Source: Syntrophales bacterium (lineage in GTDB: Bacteria > Desulfobacterota > Syntrophia > Syntrophales > UBA5619). From it: a DNA stretch of 64,000 bases. The stretch is taken from contig JALNYO010000012.1 of NCBI GenBank assembly GCA_023229765.1, positions 28,501-92,500 of the forward strand. Direction: 5' to 3'. Each line of letters begins with the position of its first letter. The first letter of the stretch is position 1. Made by a program: the position numbers and the translations under genes. The notes under the pieces are model-generated. The model made no database searches and was not told where the DNA came from. It saw only the letters and a list, made by a program, of their open reading frames with translations. Positions 32,335 to 41,659 of this stretch are shown piece after piece.

Positions 32335-34494
32335 ATGCGGGCACTTTCCTTACAAGAATATTGTCAAACATGTCCGAGGCCCAAAATCGATGAAACACAA
32401 TATATAGAGGTTGGCTTAGTCAATTGGATACCCCATTTAATCCTATATGTTAACAAAGTTCTTGACCATAAATCATCCGGAAGTCGGGATTTAAAGTATC
32501 TTGCCTATCTGGATGATCGTTTTGTTGCCTGTCTTGGATGGGGCTCCGCTTCATGGAAGGTGGCCTGTCGGGACAGATTCATTGGCTGGGACACATCCGG
32601 GAGGAAGAAGAACCTCTCCAAGGTGGTCAACAACGTCCGCTTCCTGATTTTGCCGTGGGTTCAGGTGGAACATCTGGTTTCCAAGATTTTGGTGGCCAAC
32701 ATCAAAAGGATAGCCACTGATTGGCATTCTCTCTGCGACCGTTTCCGGGACAAATATTCCCTTGACGATGTCGATATGTACCTGAATGAAGGGTATAAAA
32801 TAGCCAGGGAGATTGTGAACCCGATAAATGCCGAGGGCGATAAAATTGGGGCAGCGTTCAAGGACGGAGTGGTCGTTTCCCCGCCCGGCTACCGCGAGGC
32901 TTACAAATATTTGCAGGAAAACGGCTGGGGATCGAGCAGTGAATGCGCTGATCTGGAAGGCAGCATGCCGCTTACGCTTTACAAGGCGATCTTCGAAATG
33001 AATTCAGCGGCATGTCCGGCGCTTATGTCTTATATCAAACTGACCAGCGGCGCCGCCAATCTGCTTATCAAGTTTGCCGGGGAAAAGGATAAAAAGCTGT
33101 TTCTGCCCAAATTGCTGAGCGGCGATTGGCAGGGCACGATGTGCATTACCGAGCCGAACGCCGGGTCGGATGTGGGCGATTCGATAACAAGGGCAATTCC
33201 AACCGACGATCCGATGATTTACAAAATTCAGGGAACGAAGATGTTCATCACCGGCGGCGATGCCGGGATATGCGAAAACACTATCCACATGGTTTTAGCG
33301 CGGCCGGAAGGAGGAGCCCCGGGGTCGGCGGGGCTGGGATTGTACATCGTGCCGAAATTCCGAATTAACGAAGATCGGTCGCTTTGCAAATTCAACGATG
33401 TCGTCACCGTCGGGATCGAGCACAAGATGGGATTGAGGGCCCAGGCAACGGCGCTGCTGAATTTCGGCGAGAATGACGACTGCTATGGGATAAGGGTTGG
33501 CGCCGCTCCCGATGAAAAGGGCCGTTCGAAGGGATTGGCGATGATGTTCAATATGATGAACGAATCGCGCATCGGCACGGGGCATAATTCCAACTGCCAG
33601 GCGGCTGCTGCATATTCATTTGCCTCCCGGTATGCTACGGAGAGAATTCAGGGGCGGCTTTTCGGCGATGCAGAGGGGGAGCGGGTTCCAATAATCCGGC
33701 ATGAGGATATCCGCCGGATGCTGCTCGATATGAAGGCAATTACCGAGGGAGTTCGGGCGATGATTTTCAAGGGTTTTTACTATCTTGATATTGCCGAACA
33801 TTCGGCGGACCGGCAGAAGGGCGGCAAATATGCGGATATGGCGGCAATTTTGACGCCGTTGATCAAGGGCTACGGCAGCGAGGCAACCCTCGGAGTCATT
33901 GCGGAGGCGATGCAGGTTATGGGAGGGGTTGGCTATACCAGCGAATATCCGATCGAACAGTACCTGCGTGATTCGAAAATCCTGACGATCTGGGAGGGAA
34001 CGACCTTTATCCACGGCAATGATCTTGTCGGACGAAAAATGAGGATGAACGGAGGCGCTTCTTTCTCCGACTGGATGTCCGATATCAATGATTTCGCAGA
34101 TTCCCATGCGGGAGATTCCCGCTTTGCCCAAGAGATGAAAATGCTTAAAAAGGGATGCGAATGCCTTGGGGGTATAAAGGGCAGCTACGATCTCTGGTAT
34201 GGGAACATGGGTGAAAAGAAACAATTTATTCCCCTGAACGCGGTGAAAGCGCTTATGGTATGCGCGCAGGTGCAGGCAGCCGAGTGTCTGCTTGAGCAGG
34301 CACTCATAGCTGCCGGCCGGCTCGACGAATTGCCGGAAGGTCATTTCGACCGTTCTTTTTATGAGGGGAAAATAGCCAGCGCCAGGTACTATGCCAGGCA
34401 GGTATTGCCGGCAGTTTTCACCCTTTACGACAGCATAAAAAGCGAGGGCCGGACGTGCCTGGATTGTCCGGAGGAGGCGCTGGTTGTCGGATAA
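32335..34494 (+). CDS. Chimeric ORF: DUF4338/DruA-like fragment fused to acyl-CoA dehydrogenase
   Basis: A 719-codon frame. Residues about 45-133 match DUF4338 (DruA-like) proteins: DDRFVACLGWGSASWKVACR, DRFIGWDTSGRKKNLSKVVN and NVRFLILPWVQVEHLVSKIL. From residue 134 (base 32734) it is the acyl-CoA dehydrogenase paralogue of 27121-28956 and has exactly the same remaining length (586 residues) after the shared CDRFRD. The dehydrogenase has therefore lost its native first 25 residues. FAD and catalytic motifs (MCITEPNAGSDVGDSITRAI, TIWEGTTFIHGND) are intact. Whether it is translated as a fusion, from an internal start such as Met148, or not at all is unknown. Confidence 0.8.
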   Translation: MRALSLQEYCQTCPRPKIDETQYIEVGLVNWIPHLILYVNKVLDHKSSGSRDLKYLAYLDDRFVACLGWGSASWKVACRDRFIGWDTSGRKKNLSKVVNNVRFLILPWVQVEHLVSKILVANIKRIATDWHSLCDRFRDKYSLDDVDMYLNEGYKIAREIVNPINAEGDKIGAAFKDGVVVSPPGYREAYKYLQENGWGSSSECADLEGSMPLTLYKAIFEMNSAACPALMSYIKLTSGAANLLIKFAGEKDKKLFLPKLLSGDWQGTMCITEPNAGSDVGDSITRAIPTDDPMIYKIQGTKMFITGGDAGICENTIHMVLARPEGGAPGSAGLGLYIVPKFRINEDRSLCKFNDVVTVGIEHKMGLRAQATALLNFGENDDCYGIRVGAAPDEKGRSKGLAMMFNMMNESRIGTGHNSNCQAAAAYSFASRYATERIQGRLFGDAEGERVPIIRHEDIRRMLLDMKAITEGVRAMIFKGFYYLDIAEHSADRQKGGKYADMAAILTPLIKGYGSEATLGVIAEAMQVMGGVGYTSEYPIEQYLRDSKILTIWEGTTFIHGNDLVGRKMRMNGGASFSDWMSDINDFADSHAGDSRFAQEMKMLKKGCECLGGIKGSYDLWYGNMGEKKQFIPLNAVKALMVCAQVQAAECLLEQALIAAGRLDELPEGHFDRSFYEGKIASARYYARQVLPAVFTLYDSIKSEGRTCLDCPEEALVVG
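32470..32733 (+). mobile_element. DUF4338 (DruA-like) gene fragment
   Basis: This part of the chimeric frame encodes the central block of DUF4338 proteins, a family found with transposon-like genes and in Druantia defence systems. The N-terminal and C-terminal parts are missing. Together with the IS1595 remnant it shows that at least two mobile-element pieces accumulated here. Confidence 0.7.
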
Positions 34495-34523
34495 GAGATG
34501 AACCCATTTTCAGGAGGTAAATT

Positions 34524-36602
34524 ATGAGTGTGGAATATGAAAACAGGGGAGATGTTGCACTTATAACCATGAATAATCCGCCGGTTAACGGACTCGGGCA
34601 TTCAACCAGAAGCGGGATTGTGGAAGGGCTTCGAAAGGCGCTCGCCGATGATGCTGTCCGGGCGATTGTCATCACGGGGGCGGGGAAGGCCTTTTCCGGC
34701 GGGGCGGACATACGGGAATTCAACAAACCGGAGAGCTATGCCGAACCAAACCTGTTGCAGGTTATCGAGGAGCTTGAGAAGGCCGACAAACCGGTTGTGG
34801 CGGCGGTTCACTCGGTGGCAATGGGCGGCGGTCTTGAACTTGCCTTGGGGTGTCACTACCGGGTAGCGGCGCCGGGCGCTCAGATCGCCTTCCCCGAGGT
34901 AAAGCTGGGTATCCTTCCCGGCGCGGGAGGAACACAGCGGATGCCGCGAGCGGTCGGCGTCGAAAAAGCGCTGGCGATGATTGTCTCCGGCGACACGATT
35001 CTTTCCGATCAGCTTGCCGATACGAAGTTATTCGACCGGATGATCGCCGGAGAGATTGTGGCCGGGGCTGTGGAATTTGCAAAAGCTATCGCTGCGGTTC
35101 GTCCTTTGCCGAAACTTTCGGAGCAAACAATAGATTTTCCCCAGTTTGATGAATTTTTCCAGAAGGCCCGTGATGAGGTCCGAAAAAAGTCCGGGCACTT
35201 TCCCGCGCCGCTGAAGTGCGTCGAGTGCGTGGCTGCGGCGGTAAGGTCGTCGTTTAACGAGGGCATGAATCTGGAGCGGGACACCTTTATTGAGCTTGTC
35301 GAGACGACGGAGAGCAAGGCCCTGCGCCACTATTTCTTCAGCGAGCGAATGGCGGCGAAGATTCCCGATGTGCCGGAAGGCACCCATAGACGAGTCGTAA
35401 AGAAAGCGGCAGTAATCGGCGCCGGGACGATGGGCGGAGGGATTGCCATGAATTTCGCCAATGCGGGGATTCCCGTTGCCGTGCTTGAGGCAAACAGGGA
35501 ACTTCTGGACAGGGGCCTGGGTGCAATAAAGCGGAATTACGAGAATTCTCTTAAGAAAGGAAAGCTTACGCCGGAGAAGCTTGAGGAGCGGATGAATCTT
35601 ATCCAGGGGACTCTTGCTTACGAGGAAGTCAAGGATGCCGATATTGTCATCGAAGCGGTATTCGAGGATATTGCGGTCAAAGAAGCGGTGTTCCGCAAAC
35701 TTGACGACGTCATGAAACCAGGCGCCATTCTTGCGTCCAATACCTCCACGCTCGATATCAACAGGATTGCCGCTTTTACCAAGCGCCCCGAGGATGTGAT
35801 CGGCACCCATTTTTTCAGCCCGGCCCATGTGATGAAACTGCTGGAAATTGTACGGGGAGCGAAAACCTCCGGGGAGGTTCTGGCCACGACTATGACTCTT
35901 GCCAGGAAGATCAGAAAAATAGGTGTTGTTTCCGGGGTATGCGACGGTTTTATCGGCAACAGGATGATCGAGCAGTATGGACGTCAGGCGGGTTTTCTGC
36001 TGGAGGAGGGCTGTTTGCCCGAACAGATAGACAAAGCAATGGAGGAGTTCGGATTTGCGATGGGGCCGTTTCGGATGAGCGATCTTGCCGGCAACGATGT
36101 CGCCTGGTACATCCGCAAGCGCCGTTATGTCGAGCGTCCGGAGATAGTTTACTCGAAGGCGGCGGACATTCTGTGCGAGAAGGGTCGTTTCGGTCAGAAG
36201 ACCGGCGCGGGCTGGTACGATTACCGGCCCGGCGACCGCAAGCCGTATCCGTCGTCGTGGGTGCAGGAGATGATAATCGCCCATTCCCGCGAGATCGGAG
36301 TAGAGCGGCGCATGATCGGCGACGTGGAGATCGTCGAGCGGCTGGTGTATGCGCTTGTGAACGAGGCAGCGTACATCCTCGCCGAAGGAGTAGCCCAGCG
36401 GGCTTCGGACATCGACGTCGTCTATCTGATGGGGTACGGTTTCCCCATGCACCGGGGCGGTCCGATGTTCTATGCGGACACGGTCGGTTTGCCAAACGTG
36501 CTCAGGGCAATGGAAAAATATGCCGGTGGTCGGTATGGCGAGTTATGGAAGCCTGCCCCGCTTCTGATGAAGCTTGCAGCCGAGGGCAAGATGTTTACGT
36601 AA
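34524..36602 (+). CDS. Bifunctional enoyl-CoA hydratase / 3-hydroxyacyl-CoA dehydrogenase
   Basis: A 692-residue FadB/FadJ-like protein. The N-terminal crotonase (about 1-190) has [35 protein letters not shown] and [19 protein letters not shown] with the catalytic glutamates. The NAD domain (about 290-470) has [20 protein letters not shown] and [20 protein letters not shown]. Two C-terminal helical domains follow ([40 protein letters not shown]). It performs hydration and oxidation in one chain. AGGAGG precedes the ATG. It follows the chimeric dehydrogenase by 29 bases. Confidence 0.93.
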   Translation: MSVEYENRGDVALITMNNPPVNGLGHSTRSGIVEGLRKALADDAVRAIVITGAGKAFSGGADIREFNKPESYAEPNLLQVIEELEKADKPVVAAVHSVAMGGGLELALGCHYRVAAPGAQIAFPEVKLGILPGAGGTQRMPRAVGVEKALAMIVSGDTILSDQLADTKLFDRMIAGEIVAGAVEFAKAIAAVRPLPKLSEQTIDFPQFDEFFQKARDEVRKKSGHFPAPLKCVECVAAAVRSSFNEGMNLERDTFIELVETTESKALRHYFFSERMAAKIPDVPEGTHRRVVKKAAVIGAGTMGGGIAMNFANAGIPVAVLEANRELLDRGLGAIKRNYENSLKKGKLTPEKLEERMNLIQGTLAYEEVKDADIVIEAVFEDIAVKEAVFRKLDDVMKPGAILASNTSTLDINRIAAFTKRPEDVIGTHFFSPAHVMKLLEIVRGAKTSGEVLATTMTLARKIRKIGVVSGVCDGFIGNRMIEQYGRQAGFLLEEGCLPEQIDKAMEEFGFAMGPFRMSDLAGNDVAWYIRKRRYVERPEIVYSKAADILCEKGRFGQKTGAGWYDYRPGDRKPYPSSWVQEMIIAHSREIGVERRMIGDVEIVERLVYALVNEAAYILAEGVAQRASDIDVVYLMGYGFPMHRGGPMFYADTVGLPNVLRAMEKYAGGRYGELWKPAPLLMKLAAEGKMFT

Positions 36603-36651
36603 GAGCGAAGCACCGGACTGATCATGGATATTTAATTTTAGGGTGAACTAT

Positions 36652-37539
36652 ATGGATATACGGAAAATGATGGTTGTCGGTTCCGGGTTTATGGGAGCGG
36701 GGATTGCCCAGGTTGCAAGGCAGGCGGGATACGATGTTGTTCTGAACGATACATCGCCGGAACTTGCCGGACGCGGGGTGATGACGGTAGCAAATAATCT
36801 GGGCCGTCTAATTGCCATGGGAAAACTCGATGAAGAAAAGAAGAGCGCGCTATTGGCAGGGATAACGACGAGTGTTCATCTGGAGGATGCCGCCGGGGTT
36901 GATTTTGTGGTTGAGGCGGCCTTCGAGAATTTTGATGTCAAGAAGGGAATTTTTGCAGCGCTCGACGCCGTTTGCCGACCCGAGGTAATTTTCGCGACAA
37001 ACGCCTCCTCTATATCAATTACAAAGCTGGCATCAGCGGTAAAACGCCCCGACCGGTTTATCGGCATGCATTTTTTCAGTCCCGTGCCGGTTATGGAGCT
37101 TGTGGAAATCATCAGCGGGCTGAAGACATCTGCCGCAACCGTGGAGACTATCATGGGGATCGTAAAGAGGATGGGCAAGGAGGGTGTCCGGGTAAAGGAT
37201 GTCCCCGGATTTCTGGTCAACCGGATCAACAGCGCCCTGCGCAATGAGGCCTATAATTGCATGACGGAAGGGGTTGCCAGTATCGAGGATATCGACAAGG
37301 CCCTGAAGCTTGCCCTTAAACATCCGCTGGGGCCCTTCGAACTGGCCGATTTTGTCGGTCTTGACGTCGGCTTGGCTGTGGCCAGGACGTTGCACGATGG
37401 TTACAAGGATGTCAAGTGGCGGCCAAACCTGACCCTTGAAAAACTCGTTCAGAGCGGCGATCTGGGAAGAAAAACCGGCAAGGGCTGGTATGATTACACA
37501 TCAGGTGAGAAAAAACCGCGAAATGATGTGGATTTTTAA
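36652..37539 (+). CDS. hbd: 3-hydroxyacyl-CoA dehydrogenase (3-hydroxybutyryl-CoA type)
   Basis: A 295-residue paralogue of 31204-32091 with the same motifs: VVGSGFMGAGIAQVARQAGY, DRFIGMHFFSPVPVMELVEI, FLVNRINSALRNEAYNCMTE and TGKGWYDYTSGEKKPR. The ATG at 36652 is favoured over the GTG three codons upstream, because AGGGTG lies at proper distance. It converts (S)-3-hydroxybutyryl-CoA to acetoacetyl-CoA. It overlaps in function with the dehydrogenase domain of the preceding fusion protein, so the two probably differ in chain length or stereochemistry. Confidence 0.93.
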   Translation: MDIRKMMVVGSGFMGAGIAQVARQAGYDVVLNDTSPELAGRGVMTVANNLGRLIAMGKLDEEKKSALLAGITTSVHLEDAAGVDFVVEAAFENFDVKKGIFAALDAVCRPEVIFATNASSISITKLASAVKRPDRFIGMHFFSPVPVMELVEIISGLKTSAATVETIMGIVKRMGKEGVRVKDVPGFLVNRINSALRNEAYNCMTEGVASIEDIDKALKLALKHPLGPFELADFVGLDVGLAVARTLHDGYKDVKWRPNLTLEKLVQSGDLGRKTGKGWYDYTSGEKKPRNDVDF

Positions 37540-37556
37540 GGATTGAGGTTTATGAG

Positions 37557-38813
37557 ATGCAGGATGTCGTAATCGTTGACATGGCCAGAAGCGCCATCGG
37601 CAGACACGGCGGGACGATAAAGGATGTTCCGTTTATGGACCTGCTGGGGCAGACGGCAAAGGCAATTGTGGAGAGAAACGCCGCAAGGATAAAACCGGAG
37701 GCCTATGATTATGTAATCATGGGGCATGTAAAGCAAAGCACGATTGCCGCGAATACGGCGCGCAATCTGGTCTTTGCAATCGGACTTCCCGAGGAAACGC
37801 CGGCCTTTACCGACACCATTGCCTGTGCCTCGGGAATGCTTTCGATAATCGAGGGGTACGAGTTCATCAAAAATGGTTTTGCCGACGTTATCCTGGCGGG
37901 AGGCGTGGAATGGATGAGCGGGGGGGAGTTTTTTCTCTCCGATGCGGCCAACCAGGCCTTTGGCAACGGAGAAGTAAAACTGCTCGATTCCATTACGGCA
38001 GGGGGACCGGGAGCGGCCCCGGTGGAGCGGTACGGTCATATCCCGATGGGGATAACCGCGGAAAATCTCGTTGAACTCCACAATATATCGCGCGCCGAAC
38101 AGGACCTTTTTTCCCTGCGCAGCCAGAGGCTGGCGGTTGCGGCGATAGACCGGGGGGACTTCAGGGCCGAAATCGTCCCGGTGCGGTATAAAAAATCGGA
38201 AGGAAGCGAGGGCGTCTTTGCTGTTGACGAATTTCCGCGCCGGGATGTGACGCTCGAAGGTTTGTCAAAGCTCAAGCCTGTTTTCAAAAAAGACGGTACG
38301 GTGACGGCGGGAAGCTCCTCCGGAAGAAACGACGGGGCGGCGGTTGCCATTATAATGTCAGCTAAAAAGGCCAGGGAACTCGGCGTGACGCCAAGGGCGC
38401 GGATAGTTGCCTGCGGGGTTGCCGGGGTTGATCCGCGCATTATGGGTAGGGGCCCCGTTCCGGCGACGGCGATTGCCCTGAAGAAGGCCGGGCTGGAATT
38501 TACCGATCTGGATATAGTGGAGCTCAACGAGGCGTTTGCCGGTCAGAGCCTCGCCGTAATGAGGGAATGGAAAAATGTGTACGGTGTAAATGACGAGTGG
38601 TTTGATAAAAAGGTGAACCTCTGGGGCGGCGCGATCGCCCTAGGCCACCCGCTGGGCGCCAGCGGCTGCATAATTACGACGAAGCTGCTTTACGGCCTGG
38701 AGAGAAACGATGGCCGCTATGGGCTTGCCACCCTCTGCTGCGCGGGAGGGATCGGCGGAGCGCTGATTATCGAGCGTCAGAGAGAAAAAAGGCAGGAAGG
38801 AGATGTCTATTGA
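37557..38813 (+). CDS. Thiolase (acetyl-CoA C-acetyltransferase type)
   Basis: A 418-residue thiolase with a complete active site: Cys in TIACASGMLSIIEGYE, NEAF in IVELNEAFAGQSLAVM, His in GGAIALGHPLGASGCI and second Cys in ATLCCAGGIGGALII. It cleaves acetoacetyl-CoA or a related 3-oxoacyl-CoA. It is followed immediately, with a 4-base overlap, by a second thiolase-fold gene, so the two products may form a complex. Confidence 0.92.
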   Translation: MQDVVIVDMARSAIGRHGGTIKDVPFMDLLGQTAKAIVERNAARIKPEAYDYVIMGHVKQSTIAANTARNLVFAIGLPEETPAFTDTIACASGMLSIIEGYEFIKNGFADVILAGGVEWMSGGEFFLSDAANQAFGNGEVKLLDSITAGGPGAAPVERYGHIPMGITAENLVELHNISRAEQDLFSLRSQRLAVAAIDRGDFRAEIVPVRYKKSEGSEGVFAVDEFPRRDVTLEGLSKLKPVFKKDGTVTAGSSSGRNDGAAVAIIMSAKKARELGVTPRARIVACGVAGVDPRIMGRGPVPATAIALKKAGLEFTDLDIVELNEAFAGQSLAVMREWKNVYGVNDEWFDKKVNLWGGAIALGHPLGASGCIITTKLLYGLERNDGRYGLATLCCAGGIGGALIIERQREKRQEGDVY

Positions 38814-39997
38814 AGGAGGTGTTTTTTGTAAGCGCGCAAAGAAGCCCGATCGGAAAATATCTTGGTTCCCTGAAGACTGTCCGGGTTCAGGATTTGGCGG
38901 CGCTGACGATGAAGGCCGTGGTGGAAGAGGCGAGGTTGGATTCCGGGGTGCTCGACATGTGCATTTACAGCCAGTCCCTGCAGAGCAGTCTGCCGGCGAA
39001 TGTCGGCCGGCACGCCTGGACGCTGGCCGGTCTGAGTGAAGAGCCGGCAGGCTACACCCTCAACACCCTTTGCGCGGGCGCCCTGCAGACAATGATCAGC
39101 GGGTTCAACAAGCTTGTCGGGGATGAATACAGCGGGGTGCTCGTGGGTGGCGTTGATAGTTACAGCATGGCGCAGTATTACATTTTTCACCCCCGCTACC
39201 GGATATGGCCGGGGGAGCTTTGTTTTCATGATCCGAAAACAGAGGTTGAGACGAACGCCCAGCCTCGGGAAAAATATGGGGAACTGACGGCGGTGGCTCT
39301 TGCCGACGAGATTGCCAAGCGCTGTGGATTGGACAGAAAAAATCTGGATATGCATGTTTTGCAGGATCGCCAGAAGCGCCTCGCGGCGCTTGCCGCCGGA
39401 GAAATTTCCGCAGAGATAGCGCCGGCGACGGTAAAGCATAAGGGCAAAGAGGATTCTGTAACCGCTGATGATCCTCCTGAGAGGGCCACCCTTAAGGAGC
39501 TGTCAGGGTTGCCGCCCGTAAGAGAGAGCGGCTATGCGACGAGGGCGAGTCTTGCGCCTTGGGCTGATGCAGCGGCGTCACTTGTCATGCTGTCGGCGGA
39601 CAGGACAGAGGAACTGGGATGCAAGCCCTTGGCGAGAATGGCCGGTTTCGGGGTTGCGGCGGGCAGTCCCCTCTTGCTGGAGAAGACGACTGTTCGTTCG
39701 ATAAACAAGGCGCTTGCTATGTGTAATATATGCCTTGAAGATATTGATTTCTTTGACATTCATTCCCCGTCTGCGGCATACGCCCTTGCCGTGGAAAATA
39801 CGCTGGGCGAAGCGGTTTCGGGCAGGATAAACGTGGACGGAAGCAGCCTTTCCTTTGGTCATCCCGGGGCGGCGACCGGGGGTGTTATGGCCGTTCGCCT
39901 GATCAGCAGATTAAGGGCGCAAAGGGGTCGGCGGGGGCTGATAAATGTCGGAGCCCTTGGCGGTCAGTCGCTTTCCGTCGTTATTGAAAGTGTATAA
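38810..39997 (+). CDS. Divergent thiolase-family protein lacking parts of the active site
   Basis: A 395-residue thiolase-fold protein. The nucleophile is kept (LNTLCAGALQTMISG) and so is the His motif (NVDGSSLSFGHPGAATGG). But the NEAF element is replaced by DIHSPSAAYALA, and the C-terminal CxGxG is NVGALGGQSLSV with no Cys. It starts at TTG, overlapping the upstream thiolase stop, with AAGGAG at good spacing. It is likely a regulatory or partner subunit, or an enzyme with changed chemistry (hydrolase, synthase or non-decarboxylating transferase). Ordinary thiolysis seems unlikely. Confidence 0.85.
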   Translation: MKEVFFVSAQRSPIGKYLGSLKTVRVQDLAALTMKAVVEEARLDSGVLDMCIYSQSLQSSLPANVGRHAWTLAGLSEEPAGYTLNTLCAGALQTMISGFNKLVGDEYSGVLVGGVDSYSMAQYYIFHPRYRIWPGELCFHDPKTEVETNAQPREKYGELTAVALADEIAKRCGLDRKNLDMHVLQDRQKRLAALAAGEISAEIAPATVKHKGKEDSVTADDPPERATLKELSGLPPVRESGYATRASLAPWADAAASLVMLSADRTEELGCKPLARMAGFGVAAGSPLLLEKTTVRSINKALAMCNICLEDIDFFDIHSPSAAYALAVENTLGEAVSGRINVDGSSLSFGHPGAATGGVMAVRLISRLRAQRGRRGLINVGALGGQSLSVVIESV

Positions 39998-40395
39998 AAA
40001 CTGTCTTTTGAGGTAATTGCAAAACTCCCAACGCTGTCATTCCCGCGACGCTTCTGGGCGGGAATCCAGTTTTTAACTATTTGAAATCATGGATGCCCGA
40101 CAAAAGCATTCGGGCATGACATGGAGTTTTGCAATTGCCTATTTTGATTAACATTTTTACCCCCGGCGCAAGAGTTGAAGCCGCCGATATTTATATTTTA
40201 AAAAGCGGATGATTGTGCTATGAGAACGGGCAAAGCAAAACCTTGTTGGATTTAGTGACTGGGTCTGCTGTTCTTCTTCCGGGCAACTTTTATGCAACAT
40301 GCTTAAAGTATAAGGCATGTTAGCAGAAGTTTCTCTTTGAGAAATCGCCCCGCAGGGCGCGGGTCGTTAATAAATCGTAGAAAAGGAGATTGAAA
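39998..40395. other. Intergenic region before the glutaryl-CoA genes
   Basis: No gene is seen. The left half is the inverted-repeat element at 40011-40140. The right half is AT-rich, with GCCCCGCAGGGCGC near 40348 as a small palindrome and AAGGAG before the next ATG. A promoter for the glutaryl-CoA genes is expected here, but none stands out. Confidence 0.5.
40011..40140. repeat. MITE-like inverted-repeat element
   Basis: Near-perfect 18-base terminal inverted repeats bound the element: AGGTAATTGCAAAACTCC at the left and the complement of AGGCAATTGCAAAACTCC at the right. The interior holds further hairpins (ATTCCCGCGACG with GGCGGGAAT, and GATGCCCGAC with TTCGGGCATGAC). No coding sequence is inside. 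The structure fits a non-autonomous transposable element. Confidence 0.7.
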
Positions 40396-41559
40396 ATGGA
40401 CTTTGGATTATCGGAAGAGCTGGTTATGTTAAGGGATACGGTGCGGTCTTTCGCCGCGGAGAAGATCGCTCCGTTTGCGGATGAGTGGGATGCAAATCAC
40501 TATTTCCCTTACAAGGAAGTGATCAAGCCGATGGGGGATATGGGGCTTTTCGGCACGGTTATCCCGGAGGAGTACGGCGGCAACAACATGGGCTGGGTGG
40601 CGGCGATGATTATTACGGAAGAGATTGCCCGTGCGTCGAGTTCGTTGCGTGTCCAGATAAACATGCAGGAGCTGGGCTGCGCCTTTACCATTTACCGCTA
40701 CGGCTCGGAGGAACTCAAAAAGAAGTACATCAATAAGCTTGTGACGGCCGAAACGCTGGGGGCGTTTGCCATTACCGAGCCGCAGGCGGGCTCCGACGTC
40801 ATGGCGATCAGGTCAACGGCGGAGGACAAGGGTGATCACTGGCTCCTCAACGGCACGAAAACCTGGATCTCGAACGCGACAATCGGTGGAGTGAATATCT
40901 TCTATGCATATACTGATCGGGCCGCGAAGGGCAGGGGATTGTCGGCCTTTGTTCTCGAACTGGACAATTTCAACGATATAACCGTGACCGATCTGGACAA
41001 GCTGGGGTCGCGTTCCTCGCCTACCGGGGAGATCATTCTGGAAAATACCCGGGTGCCGAAGGAAAACATCCTGGGACAGCCGGGAGACGGCGCCAAGATT
41101 GTCTTCAGCTCTCTGGCTCAATCGCGGCTTTCGGCGGCGGCAGGGGGAATAGGGTTGGCTCAGGCCTGCCTCGATGTAATTACGAAATACGCCATGGAAA
41201 GAGAGCAGTTCGGTCAGCCGATTGGCAATTTTCAGATGAATCAGGATATGATCGCGCAGCTTGTCGCCGAGACGGAAGCAGCCCGTTATATGGTTTATCG
41301 AGCGGCCTGGCAGAAGGATCAGGGCGACTTAAACAACAATCAGGAAGTGGCCCTGGCAAAATATCTGTCCGGAGAACTTGCCTACAAGGCGTCGCAGTAC
41401 GCGATGCGGATTCTCGGCGCCTATGGATATTCCACGGAGTATCCCGTTGCCCGTTATTATCGCGATGCGCCAACCTATGCCATGGTGGAGGGTTCGGCCA
41501 ATGTCTGCAAGTTCATCCTGGCTCAGGATCAACTGGGAATCCGCAAGGCAAACCGCTGA
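40396..41559 (+). CDS. Glutaryl-CoA dehydrogenase, probably non-decarboxylating
   Basis: A 387-residue acyl-CoA dehydrogenase. It closely resembles, as I recall it, the Desulfococcus-type glutaryl-CoA dehydrogenase that stops at glutaconyl-CoA: IPEEYGGNNMGWVAAMIITE, AFAITEPQAGSDVMAIRSTA, KTWISNATIGGVNIFYAYTD, ILGAYGYSTEYPVARYYRDA and MVEGSANVCKFILAQDQLGI. The catalytic Glu is in MVEGSAN. The ATG at 40396 is seven bases after AAGGAG. The decarboxylase subunits follow directly, which supports the role: this enzyme makes glutaconyl-CoA and the next complex decarboxylates it. Confidence 0.85.
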   Translation: MDFGLSEELVMLRDTVRSFAAEKIAPFADEWDANHYFPYKEVIKPMGDMGLFGTVIPEEYGGNNMGWVAAMIITEEIARASSSLRVQINMQELGCAFTIYRYGSEELKKKYINKLVTAETLGAFAITEPQAGSDVMAIRSTAEDKGDHWLLNGTKTWISNATIGGVNIFYAYTDRAAKGRGLSAFVLELDNFNDITVTDLDKLGSRSSPTGEIILENTRVPKENILGQPGDGAKIVFSSLAQSRLSAAAGGIGLAQACLDVITKYAMEREQFGQPIGNFQMNQDMIAQLVAETEAARYMVYRAAWQKDQGDLNNNQEVALAKYLSGELAYKASQYAMRILGAYGYSTEYPVARYYRDAPTYAMVEGSANVCKFILAQDQLGIRKANR

Positions 41560-41659
41560 TTTTGCATGCATTTCAGTTGCTTGAGGAAAAAGGTGCCGAC
41601 GAGGCCAGGCTCTATTCAGGGTTAAAATAAGATTCAGTTTCTTGGGAGGAAAGATAATA

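Noticed and set aside
34524..39997. Long minus-strand open frames opposite the beta-oxidation genes
   Set aside because: They are antisense shadows of GC-rich coding sequence without ribosome sites or recognisable domains.
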